Source: Vulcanimicrobiota bacterium (GTDB lineage Bacteria > Vulcanimicrobiota > Vulcanimicrobiia > Vulcanimicrobiales > Vulcanimicrobiaceae). From it: DNA of 11,371 nt. Both the position numbers and the translations under genes were made by a program. This document shows, piece after piece, positions 1-5,605 of this stretch; positions within the stretch are counted from its first letter, which is position 1; each line of letters starts with the position of its first letter. The notes under the pieces were generated by a model. The model was not told where the DNA came from, ran no database searches, and worked only from the letters and a program-made list of their open reading frames with translations. The stretch lies in the NCBI GenBank assembly GCA_027306845.1, contig DAHUYY010000039.1, positions 1-11,371 on the forward strand. The letters are read 5' to 3'.

Positions 1-71
1 ACGCCGCGGGCATCTCCTGCTGCCAGCGGCTGGGGGACATCACCGCCGTCCTGGACCTCGGTAGCGAGCAG
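1..71. other. Anomalous left end: helicase homology stops
   Basis: After Val290 of the helicase (codon 74-72), family members have about ten variable residues and then motif V, ATDVAARGLD. Here the frame reads LLATEVQDGGDV and continues without any motif V, although 24 codons are present. LLATEV recalls the first half of motif V, but the spacing is too short and the second half is absent. In the other orientation the same bases read in one frame with G or C at nearly every third position, unlike the more mixed codons of the surrounding genes. This may be a chimeric contig end, a small deletion, or real divergence. I favour an assembly artefact. Confidence 0.4.
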
Positions 72-941
72 GACGCGGTCGCGCTGCTCTTGGGAGAGCC
101 CTCCGTGGATCGCTTCGGCTTGGTAACCCCGCCCGCCGAGGGTTTCGGTCAACTCGTCGACCTCGGTCCGCGTGCGGCAGAAGACGATTGCCGAGGTCGG
201 CGATTCGGCATCGAGGACCCGCGCGAGCGCGGCAATTTTGTGCGGTCGCGGAACGACGTAGACAACTTCGCGCACGCGCGGGACTTCGCCGGGGGCCCCG
301 ACTTCATTGGCGATCGTCACGTGGACGGGATCTTTGAGATGGCGTTTTGCAATCGTGCGAATGCGTGGAGCGAGGGTCGCTGAAAAAAGCGCGCTCTGTC
401 GCGTCGCCGGCACGTTTTCCAAAATTGCGTCGAGTTCGTCGGCGAAGCCCATGTCGAGCATTTCGTCGGCTTCGTCGAGAACGAGAAATTCAATATGTCC
501 GAGGTCGAGCGAGCCGCGACGAAGATGATCGAGCGCACGACCGGGCGTTGCGACGACGACATCGACGCCGCGTTTTAGCGTGCGCAGTTGCAGTCCGATC
601 GATTGCCCGCCGAAAATCGGCAGCACCCCGACGCCGAGCTGCCGACCGTAGCGATGGATCGCCTCGGCGACTTGCATGGCGAGCTCTCTGGTCGGTACGA
701 GCACGAGCGCGCGCACGTTTCGCGAGCCGTCGGCGCTACGCCCCAACCGGTGAAGGAGCGGTAAGGCGAAGGCGGCGGTCTTTCCGGTTCCGGTCGCTGC
801 TTGTCCTAAGACATCGCGTCCGGCCAGGAGCGGTGGGATCGCTTCGCGTTGGATTGCAGTCGGCTCTTCATAGCCAAGGGCGGCGACCGTCTCGGTAAGT
901 TCTTGAAGAAGGCCGAGGTCGCGAAAATCGATGGATTGCAT
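1..941 (-). CDS. DEAD-box ATP-dependent RNA helicase, C-terminal part missing at window edge
   Basis: This is an ATP-driven RNA duplex-unwinding enzyme of superfamily 2, cytosolic, of the RhlE/DeaD type. Reading from ATG at 941, the RecA1 core is complete: Q motif around residues 23-36 (GYEEPTAIQ), Walker A AATGTGKT (48-55), PTRELA (83-88), GG (111-112), TPGR (132-135), DEAD (156-159) and SAT (187-189). RecA2 begins with IVFCRTR (252-258) and HGGLSQEQRDRV (279-290). A Shine-Dalgarno GGGGAG (949-954) lies 7 bases before the ATG, which supports this start. The frame stays open to base 1, but the last 24 codons lack the expected ATDVAARGLD (motif V) and read as unrelated sequence (see the separate entry). 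Motif VI and any C-terminal extension lie outside. The gene follows the PLP enzyme on the same strand after 54 bases and may be co-transcribed with it. The family is certain; the subfamily cannot be told without the C-terminus. Confidence 0.93.
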   Translation of the reverse strand, partial: MQSIDFRDLGLLQELTETVAALGYEEPTAIQREAIPPLLAGRDVLGQAATGTGKTAAFALPLLHRLGRSADGSRNVRALVLVPTRELAMQVAEAIHRYGRQLGVGVLPIFGGQSIGLQLRTLKRGVDVVVATPGRALDHLRRGSLDLGHIEFLVLDEADEMLDMGFADELDAILENVPATRQSALFSATLAPRIRTIAKRHLKDPVHVTIANEVGAPGEVPRVREVVYVVPRPHKIAALARVLDAESPTSAIVFCRTRTEVDELTETLGGRGYQAEAIHGGLSQEQRDRVLLATEVQDGGDVPQPLAAGDARG

Positions 942-995
942 GGAATCGCTCCCCGTTCCGAGCTACGGTGCCGAAGGCCTGCACGACGGTGCTTT

Positions 996-2243
996 TCAGG
1001 CTTTTGCGGCGTCGATGCGCGCTGCGATCTTTGGCACGATGTGGCGATCCCCAGCGAGGCGTCGACGCCCCACACCGGTGATGTGCAGCGCGATACTCGC
1101 ATCGCGAGGGATCGCGCCGCTCTCGAGCCGTTCGATCAATCCGGCGAGGGCGACCGCCGCGGCGGGGTCGAGATCGACGCCTTCGATCTCCTCGAAGAGC
1201 GCGGCAGCGGTGCGCGCCGCGGCATTTTCGACGGCGGTTACATCGCCCGCACTCTCGGTGAGTGCGTCGAGCAAGCCACCTTGTGGATCGTACGGCGGTG
1301 CGAGCGAACCGAGAACCGCCGCCGAGATCTCCGCCCCCGCGAGATAGGCCGACTTGGGTCGGTGTGCCGCCTCGACGGAGTTACTGCCGGCAGCCCAGGC
1401 GTGGAAGATCGGTGCGAATGGTGCATTCTGCACGAGAACGAGATGTGGAAAGCGCGATCCAAATGCTCCCGATGCAATTGCCCGGCGCGCCGCTTCGTGC
1501 GCAGCGATCGCGCCGCTCCCACTGCCCACCGCTTGAACGAAATACTCCGGTAGCGCTCCCACCGCTTCCATGTACGTCGCAATCGTCGTGCCGATGCCGT
1601 CGCGTCGCGCGACGTTCTGCGCCCCTCCCTCAAAGACGTGCCCCTCACGCGTTCCGAGTTCTCGCGCTGCAACGATCGCATCGTCGTAAATCGCGTCGCC
1701 CGCGACGACGATGAAACGAACGTTCTCCGCCGGAGCGCGCGCGAAAAGGATGCGCGGCAAGGCGGATTCGGGGACGACGATCGTCGTCGGTACGCCGTAG
1801 ATGCTCGCTGCGCCGGCCAAGGCGACTGCAGTATTCCCCGCCGACGCGGCGACGAGCGTGCGTCCGTCGCGCGGAAAGCGGCCGAGGATAGCGATCGCTT
1901 CGATATCCTTAAATGTGCCGCTGGGGAGCCGCGCGCCGCGCTCCGGCCAGAACCCGTTGACTGCGAGGTAAAGATTGGGAGTGTGTAAATGCGCGTTGAG
2001 CGCATCGCTCTTAAGAATGACGGTTCCGAAATCCGTCTCGACCTCCTCGCGCAGCGGCAGCCACGCACGATAGCGCAGCATTCCCTGCGTCGTGTGGTCG
2101 ATTAGGAAACGACGCTCGTCATACTCCGTGCGTAGAAGACTCCGGCGATGCTCGACCGAGCAGCGCGTCACGACTCCATCGTCGATGATGTGAAGTCCGC
2201 AGGTAGGGCAGAGCAAGCGATACCGCGATCTTTCAAACACCAT
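996..2243 (-). CDS. PLP-dependent cysteate synthase-like / threonine synthase-like enzyme
   Basis: This is a 415-residue fold-type II PLP enzyme. The N-terminus carries a zinc-ribbon-like CPTCG (residues 12-16) with a further Cys28 and His32, then LLRTEY (36-41) and a WLPL segment (61-64). This order recalls archaeal cysteate synthase, which makes L-cysteate from O-phosphoserine and sulfite. The Schiff-base lysine is K112 in SGTFKDIEA; SAGNT (135-139) would grip the substrate carboxylate, GGAQNVARRDGIGT (207-220) is also like the cysteate synthase group, and GSGSG (241-245) would hold the PLP phosphate. Length is right for the family. The ATG at 2243 has no clear ribosome site, but a TAGAGT box ends 5 bases upstream, so a leaderless message is possible. 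No coenzyme M or sulfonolipid genes are visible nearby, so the substrate is open. Alternatives are a threonine synthase paralogue or another beta-replacement enzyme. Confidence 0.8.
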   Translation of the reverse strand: MVFERSRYRLLCPTCGLHIIDDGVVTRCSVEHRRSLLRTEYDERRFLIDHTTQGMLRYRAWLPLREEVETDFGTVILKSDALNAHLHTPNLYLAVNGFWPERGARLPSGTFKDIEAIAILGRFPRDGRTLVAASAGNTAVALAGAASIYGVPTTIVVPESALPRILFARAPAENVRFIVVAGDAIYDDAIVAARELGTREGHVFEGGAQNVARRDGIGTTIATYMEAVGALPEYFVQAVGSGSGAIAAHEAARRAIASGAFGSRFPHLVLVQNAPFAPIFHAWAAGSNSVEAAHRPKSAYLAGAEISAAVLGSLAPPYDPQGGLLDALTESAGDVTAVENAAARTAAALFEEIEGVDLDPAAAVALAGLIERLESGAIPRDASIALHITGVGRRRLAGDRHIVPKIAARIDAAKA

Positions 2244-2248
2244 CTCGT

Positions 2249-2254
2249 ACTCTA
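2249..2254 (-). promoter_or_regulatory. Candidate -10 box (TAGAGT) of the PLP gene
   Basis: On the minus strand TAGAGT is followed by ACGAG and then the ATG at 2243. This TANNNT-to-ATG spacing of 5 bases resembles leaderless promoters. The -35 region (about 2272-2277, CCGACG) is poor. A 6-base box is easy to find by chance, so this is tentative. Confidence 0.3.
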
Positions 2255-2258
2255 CCTT

Positions 2259-2274
2259 ACGCTTGAGAAAGCGT
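2259..2274. promoter_or_regulatory. Inverted repeat, possible operator in the divergent region
   Basis: ACGCTT-GAGA-AAGCGT is a perfect 6-base inverted repeat with a 4-base centre. It lies between the divergent starts at 2243 and 2350. It overlaps the candidate -35 of the plus-strand promoter and sits just upstream of the candidate -10 of the minus-strand gene, a good place for a repressor acting both ways. No regulator gene adjoins it, and a repeat this short can arise by chance. Confidence 0.3.
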
Positions 2275-2290
2275 CGGGAAAAAATATTGC
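2263..2290 (+). promoter_or_regulatory. Candidate promoter for the cytochrome c gene
   Basis: TTGAGA (2263-2268), a 16-base spacer and TATTGC (2285-2290) resemble a sigma-70 type promoter. Transcription would begin near 2297, about 50 bases before the ATG at 2350. The spacer ends in an A-rich run in otherwise GC-rich DNA. This is a visual match only. Confidence 0.35.
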
Positions 2291-2349
2291 GGTCGGAGAC
2301 GGAGAGTCGGCGGGAGAGTCGATCGGCGCGCGCAAAGCATGGTCGAGTG

Positions 2350-2913
2350 ATGAAAGGTTTTCTTTTCGGAATCCTCTTTGCCGTTGGTTTTTCGACGCTC
2401 GCCGCCTATATCGCGGTCGCCAACGGCCTCATTCCGGCGAACGCCGACGGGCCGCTCCTTCCCGGCGAGGCGTGGGCGGCGCGAACCTCGCTCCATGCCA
2501 CGCTGCGTCGCGAGGCTCCGCCCGGCGCGAACCCGCTTCCCGCAACCGATGCCAATTTGATTGCCGGTATAAAATTGTACGGTGCCGACTGTGCGGTCTG
2601 CCACGGTGCCGCCGATGGGAAAGCGAGCGCGATCGCGCAGGGGCTCTATCAGCGCGCTCCACAATTGGGGCTGCACGGTGTCGAGGACGACCCGCCGGGC
2701 GTGACGTTTTGGAAACTCAAGCACGGCATCCGTTTCACCGGAATGCCGGCATTCGGCGCACAACTGAGCGACACGCAGCTTTGGCAGATGACACTCTTTT
2801 TAAAAAATATGAATCGTCTCCCGGCCGGCCCGGAGAAGGCATGGCGAGCGGTGAAAAACCTCGCCACGATCTCTCCGGTACAGCCAAAGTTTCGCCGCTA
2901 TTTTCGCCGGTAA
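2350..2913 (+). CDS. Membrane-anchored monohaem cytochrome c
   Basis: This is a 187-residue electron carrier of the cytochrome c6/cbb3-subunit type. Residues 3-24 form a hydrophobic segment with no obvious cleavage site, so it probably works as an uncleaved signal anchor with the haem domain outside the membrane. The haem c motif CAVCH is at 81-85, with His85 as one axial ligand; Met132 in FTGMPAFG is the likely second. A W-x-M-x-LFLKNMN helix ends the domain, as is usual. An ATG in the same frame exists at 2263, but it would place 29 charged residues before the anchor, so I chose 2350; the ribosome site is weak. No oxidase or reductase gene lies beside it, so its partner is unknown. It ends 15 bases from the convergent diiron gene. 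Confidence 0.88.
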   Translation: MKGFLFGILFAVGFSTLAAYIAVANGLIPANADGPLLPGEAWAARTSLHATLRREAPPGANPLPATDANLIAGIKLYGADCAVCHGAADGKASAIAQGLYQRAPQLGLHGVEDDPPGVTFWKLKHGIRFTGMPAFGAQLSDTQLWQMTLFLKNMNRLPAGPEKAWRAVKNLATISPVQPKFRRYFRR

Positions 2914-2925
2914 GAGAACGGCGAA
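2903..2925. terminator. Short inverted repeat between convergent genes, weak terminator candidate
   Basis: TTCGCCG (2903-2909) pairs with CGGCGAA (2919-2925) across a 9-base loop that contains the stop codon of the cytochrome gene. The opposing diiron gene ends at 2929, so a bidirectional terminator would be expected here. There is no T-tract on either strand, so at best it is a weak stop. Confidence 0.3.
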
Positions 2926-2928
2926 GCG

Positions 2929-3705
2929 CTACACCGCATAGCGAAGCGATTCATTTTCCTCCTCGCGGCTCTGCGCGAGCCCTTGCCAAAAAACGGCAAC
3001 GGCGTCGAGCATGGCGATCCCACCGGCGATGAAGCGCTCGGGGACGAAACAGCTTCGCGAATAGGCAATGCTAAGTTCGTCCTCCGTATGTTGCGCGTGC
3101 AGTTCCTCGAGTTGGTCGTGCCAGGTCCAGAAGCCCAGCGGTAGATCGGGGCGGCGCTGCGCGCGAACTTTGCGCAACCCGGCGATGAGTGCTTTCCAGA
3201 AGCCGGCGTTCGCCCAATGCTCGATTGCGTAGGAGGCCCCGAGCGCCGTCGAGATATCCTCCGAACCGTACCATTCGGAGAGTGCATCGCAGAATCGCAG
3301 CGTACTCGGCGTTCCTAAGCGACGTTTGCCGAGTTCGTGCCACTGCAACCCAAGGTGTTCGGCGAAATCGACGAGCCACTCGTAATGCGCGCCGTGGAAA
3401 TGAAAGGTACCGCCGTCGACTGACCCGTCGCGACCGAAGCTGACGCCCAACTCGTTCATCAAAATTTGCTTCCCCGAGCGGTAGGTGCCGATATCGGGAG
3501 CATTGATGCATTTCCGCAGTTGCGCCTCGACAAAAAGATGGCTGAAGACGGAGAACTGCACCGTAAATGCGCGCAGTTGCGCGTCGGTTGCTTCGCCGAG
3601 GGCAAACCATTGCGTATAAGGATTCTCAAGCAGGATGCCGTGACTGTGAATGGTTCGTTCGACTTCGTTGCGGAAGCATTCGATTGGGGGGAGCGTTCTC
3701 ATCAT
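2929..3705 (-). CDS. Haem-oxygenase-like diiron oxidase/oxygenase (iron-containing redox enzyme family)
   Basis: This 258-residue protein is rich in aromatic and helical segments and resembles the TenA/PqqC/CADD superfamily, in particular the diiron (HDO) branch. Candidate metal ligands follow the HDO order: Glu60 (FVEAQ), His107 (GAHYEW; His102 or His104 are alternatives), Glu162 (YAIEHW), then H196-xxx-E200-xx-H203. The last motif is HxxxDxxH in well-known members; here Glu replaces Asp. The spacings (47, 55, 34) are close to those I recall for SznF-type enzymes. HDO proteins activate dioxygen for N-oxygenation, desaturation or C-C cleavage; the substrate here is unknown. The start is ATG at 3705 or the adjacent ATG at 3702, with GAGG at 3711-3714. 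The same frame runs open to 3954, but that stretch crosses a terminator hairpin and lacks family character. There is no signal peptide. Confidence 0.78.
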   Translation of the reverse strand: MMRTLPPIECFRNEVERTIHSHGILLENPYTQWFALGEATDAQLRAFTVQFSVFSHLFVEAQLRKCINAPDIGTYRSGKQILMNELGVSFGRDGSVDGGTFHFHGAHYEWLVDFAEHLGLQWHELGKRRLGTPSTLRFCDALSEWYGSEDISTALGASYAIEHWANAGFWKALIAGLRKVRAQRRPDLPLGFWTWHDQLEELHAQHTEDELSIAYSRSCFVPERFIAGGIAMLDAVAVFWQGLAQSREEENESLRYAV

Positions 3706-3732
3706 CGTGTCCTCGTTCGTGGTGACGGGGTG

Positions 3733-3773
3733 ATAAAAGAAAGCCGCCTCACCGGTAGATCGGTGAGGCGGCT
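3733..3773 (-). terminator. Strong intrinsic terminator or attenuator hairpin upstream of the diiron gene
   Basis: AGCCGCCTCACCG (3742-3754) and CGGTGAGGCGGCT (3761-3773) form a perfect 13-base stem around a 6-base loop. Read on the minus strand the stem is followed at once by TTCTTTTATC, a T-rich tail, as in Rho-independent termination. Read on the plus strand there is no T-tract. It lies 20 bases after the stop of a 28-codon ORF and about 28 bases before the diiron gene's ATG. It could end a small transcript or attenuate read-through into the diiron gene. Confidence 0.8.
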
Positions 3774-3793
3774 GTACTCGTCTATGGGATTTG

Positions 3794-3880
3794 TTAGGGT
3801 TCGACGGGTATAGGCGGCTCGACCGATTCCGATGCGGAACGGTATTGATAGCGGCCGATAAGATACGCCGGTGCGAACAT
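3794..3880 (-). CDS. Candidate 28-residue small protein or leader peptide
   Basis: ATG at 3880 to TAA at 3794 encodes a peptide beginning MFAPAYLIGRYQYR and ending EPPIPVEP, with three tyrosines, three serines and four prolines near the tail. The ATG sits 7 bases after a TAACGT box, just where transcription would begin, so it would be translated from a leaderless message; there is no Shine-Dalgarno site. An intrinsic terminator follows 20 bases after the stop. Promoter, ORF and terminator together look like a complete small gene or a leader peptide for the diiron gene. Short open frames are common by chance in GC-rich DNA, and the sequence matches no family I recognise. A modified-peptide precursor acted on by the adjacent oxygenase is conceivable, but no peptide-binding partner or export gene is visible. 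Confidence 0.4.
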   Translation of the reverse strand: MFAPAYLIGRYQYRSASESVEPPIPVEP

Positions 3881-3887
3881 GGCGGCA

Positions 3888-3916
3888 ACGTTAGCAGGTT
3901 TGAGTGTAAAAAACAA
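3888..3916 (-). promoter_or_regulatory. Candidate promoter for the small ORF and diiron gene
   Basis: On the minus strand TTGTTT (3916-3911), a 17-base spacer and TAACGT (3893-3888) form a plausible sigma-70 type promoter. The -10 box ends 7 bases before the ATG at 3880, so the message would start at or next to that codon. It is the best promoter match I found in the window and lies in the only sizeable divergent gap (3706-3952). Confidence 0.5.
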
Positions 3917-3952
3917 GAGGGTGCGGAAGGCGCGGCAGCGCACATCTGCGGC

Positions 3953-5251
3953 ATGCCCGTTTCGTTGACGCCCTTTTCCGACGGCTGGCTGGCGTTACAC
4001 CTGGGCCTAGCGCTCGGGCTCTCGCTCTTTTTAGGGCTTGCCTACGAAGAATTTTACGGCGACTCCATACCGCAGCGCCCCGGAGGAATTCGCACCTACC
4101 CGTTGCTCGCACTTGCGGGGGCGTTGCTCTACCTCCTCGACCCGCTACATCTCTTCGCGACGATCGCCGGGTTGTTGCTGATCGGCCTCTGGACCGCCGC
4201 CTCGATTCGCGAAGCCCTGCGCACGGTAGAAACGAGCCGCGCGACCGATGGGCTCTACGTGACCTCGGCCGCCGCCGTGCTGGCGTACGTTCTTGGCCCG
4301 GCGGCGTTCGCCGTTCCGCCGTGGTTGCTTATCGCGGTGGTCGTCGTTGCGGCGCTGCTGCTCTCCGCTCGGACGACGCTGCGCGAACTCGCGGCGAGAT
4401 TCGGGCACACCGAGATGGTGACCGCGGCGAAATTTCTCGTGCTCTCCGGCGTCGTGTTGCCGTTGTTGCACGGGCTGCCGGCGATCCCCGGAACGGGCAT
4501 TCTGCCGTTTAACATCTGGCTTGCCGTCGTCGCGGTATCGGCGCTCTCGTACGCGAGCTATCTCGTGCAGCGGTACGTCACGTTCAAGGATGGGACACTC
4601 GTCCCGGCGCTGCTCGGCGGAATGTATTCGTCGACGGCGGCAACGGTCGCGCTCGCGCGCACCGCGGCCGAGACGGGCTTTACCGCCGATCTCTCCGGCG
4701 GCATCGTGGCGGCGAGTGCGATTATGTATCTGCGTATCATCGTCGTCGTCGCAATTTTTAATATCCCGCTCGCCGAACGTCTCGCACCATCGTTCGTCGC
4801 ACTCGCACTCGTCGGCGGGATTCTCGCAGCGACGATCGTCCGTTATGGCGACGGAATCAAGGGCGCGATCAAACGCGACCGCGAAACCTATCCCGGGAAC
4901 CCGTTGCAGATCTCGACCGCGTTGGTCTTCGCAGGGCTCTTCGTAGCAATCTCGCTCCTCACGATTTGGGTGCAAACCGCCGCCGGACAGGTAGGGCTCT
5001 TTGCCCTTGCAGCGGTCGTCGGCGTCACCGACGTCGATCCGTTCGTGCTGAGCATCGCACAGCATCATGGCACGGCGATCGCACTCGCCCCGGCGGCCGC
5101 GGCGATTCTCATAGCGGCGTCGTCGAATAACGTCTTAAAAGCCGTCTACGCGTATGCATTTTCACGACGGCGTGCGAGTTGGCTTCCGGCGGCGGTGTTG
5201 TTGCTGCTCGCCGGCGCGGGCATCGCCACTGCGCTCGTCCTCTTTCGATGA
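3953..5251 (+). CDS. MgtC/DUF4010 family multi-pass inner-membrane protein
   Basis: This 432-residue protein is almost wholly hydrophobic, with roughly eleven to thirteen membrane spans. The N-terminal part has the MgtC/SapB pattern: a small-residue helix (LGLALGLSLFLGLAYEE), then GGIRTYPLLALAGALL (44-59). The C-terminal part is typical of DUF4010: NPLQISTALVFAGLF (316-330), GVTDVDPFVLSIA (357-369) and SSNNVLKAVYAYAFS (390-404). The acidic TDVD in a membrane region is characteristic. The biochemical role of this family is not established; a link to magnesium or other ion homeostasis comes only from MgtC. The frame is open back to 3791, but the upstream residues are polar and unlike the family, so I chose ATG 3953, although it lacks a good ribosome site. 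Its stop overlaps the next start in ATGA, so the two are probably translated together. Divergent from the small ORF, with 72 bases between. Confidence 0.86.
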   Translation: MPVSLTPFSDGWLALHLGLALGLSLFLGLAYEEFYGDSIPQRPGGIRTYPLLALAGALLYLLDPLHLFATIAGLLLIGLWTAASIREALRTVETSRATDGLYVTSAAAVLAYVLGPAAFAVPPWLLIAVVVVAALLLSARTTLRELAARFGHTEMVTAAKFLVLSGVVLPLLHGLPAIPGTGILPFNIWLAVVAVSALSYASYLVQRYVTFKDGTLVPALLGGMYSSTAATVALARTAAETGFTADLSGGIVAASAIMYLRIIVVVAIFNIPLAERLAPSFVALALVGGILAATIVRYGDGIKGAIKRDRETYPGNPLQISTALVFAGLFVAISLLTIWVQTAAGQVGLFALAAVVGVTDVDPFVLSIAQHHGTAIALAPAAAAILIAASSNNVLKAVYAYAFSRRRASWLPAAVLLLLAGAGIATALVLFR

Positions 5252-5589
5252 GTTTTTTGCTGCGCTGGCTCGGCCTCGACGCGCCGTTGCGCGACGCCCG
5301 GCTTCGTCCCTACCGTCGTTTTGAATTAGCGGCAGACGTAGCCGTTGCGCGCGAGCGTGCTCGACGCGCGATGAGCGAGATTTTGGGAGCGACGATAACA
5401 CGCGAGGAAGAAGAGGTGTTGGAGGGTTCGATCGGGCTCGTCGACGGCGAACGCATCCTCGTTCGCTTTGAATCGGTCGGGGATAAACGTACCTGCGTGA
5501 CGATCGAGAGCGTTCGACCGCTTGGGGTCGCACCGCGCACCCATTCCGCTTACGTCGAGCGTCTCGCCGAGGAGTTGGGGAAAAGCTAA
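5248..5589 (+). CDS. Hypothetical protein, 113 residues, unknown family
   Basis: The ATG at 5248 overlaps the stop of the DUF4010 gene (ATGA), strong support for this start and for co-expression. The protein is soluble: an Arg-rich N-terminal stretch with helix character (residues 1-45), an acidic turn ITREEEEVLEG (about 50-60), then alternating polar and hydrophobic runs (GERILVRFE, RTCVTIESV) that suggest a small beta sheet, and a final helix. I recognise no motif, no membrane segment and no metal site. Codon use matches its neighbours, so it is probably real. The coupling suggests a partner or regulator of the membrane protein, but that is inference from position only. Confidence 0.7.
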   Translation: MSFLLRWLGLDAPLRDARLRPYRRFELAADVAVARERARRAMSEILGATITREEEEVLEGSIGLVDGERILVRFESVGDKRTCVTIESVRPLGVAPRTHSAYVERLAEELGKS

Positions 5590-5605
5590 CGCTGGGAAGC
5601 CGCGG

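Noticed and set aside
2263..2349. Upstream start for the cytochrome c at 2263
   Set aside because: It would put 29 mostly charged residues before the membrane anchor and overlaps the candidate promoter and inverted repeat.
3742..3773. Hairpin as a plus-strand terminator or a mobile-element end
   Set aside because: The T-tract is present only on the minus strand, and there are no flanking target duplications or transposase gene.
3791..3952. N-terminal extension of the DUF4010 protein
   Set aside because: The 54 upstream codons are polar and cysteine-containing, unlike MgtC/DUF4010 N-termini, and overlap the opposite-strand promoter and small ORF.
3706..3954. N-terminal extension of the diiron protein to ATG 3954
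   Set aside because: The extra 83 codons cross a terminator hairpin and contain Ser/Pro/His-rich residues with no family match, whereas ATG 3705 has GAGG at a good distance and the family-like sequence follows it.
4145..5068. 307-codon open frame antisense to the DUF4010 gene
   Set aside because: Its product is Arg/Asp/Gly/Glu-rich low-complexity sequence, the usual mirror of a hydrophobic gene in GC-rich DNA. The sense strand carries clear family motifs.
5590..5605. Possible terminator between the convergent 113-residue gene and serS
   Set aside because: The 16-base gap and its flanks (TAACGC near GCGGTTA) do not form a clean stem and have no T-tract.
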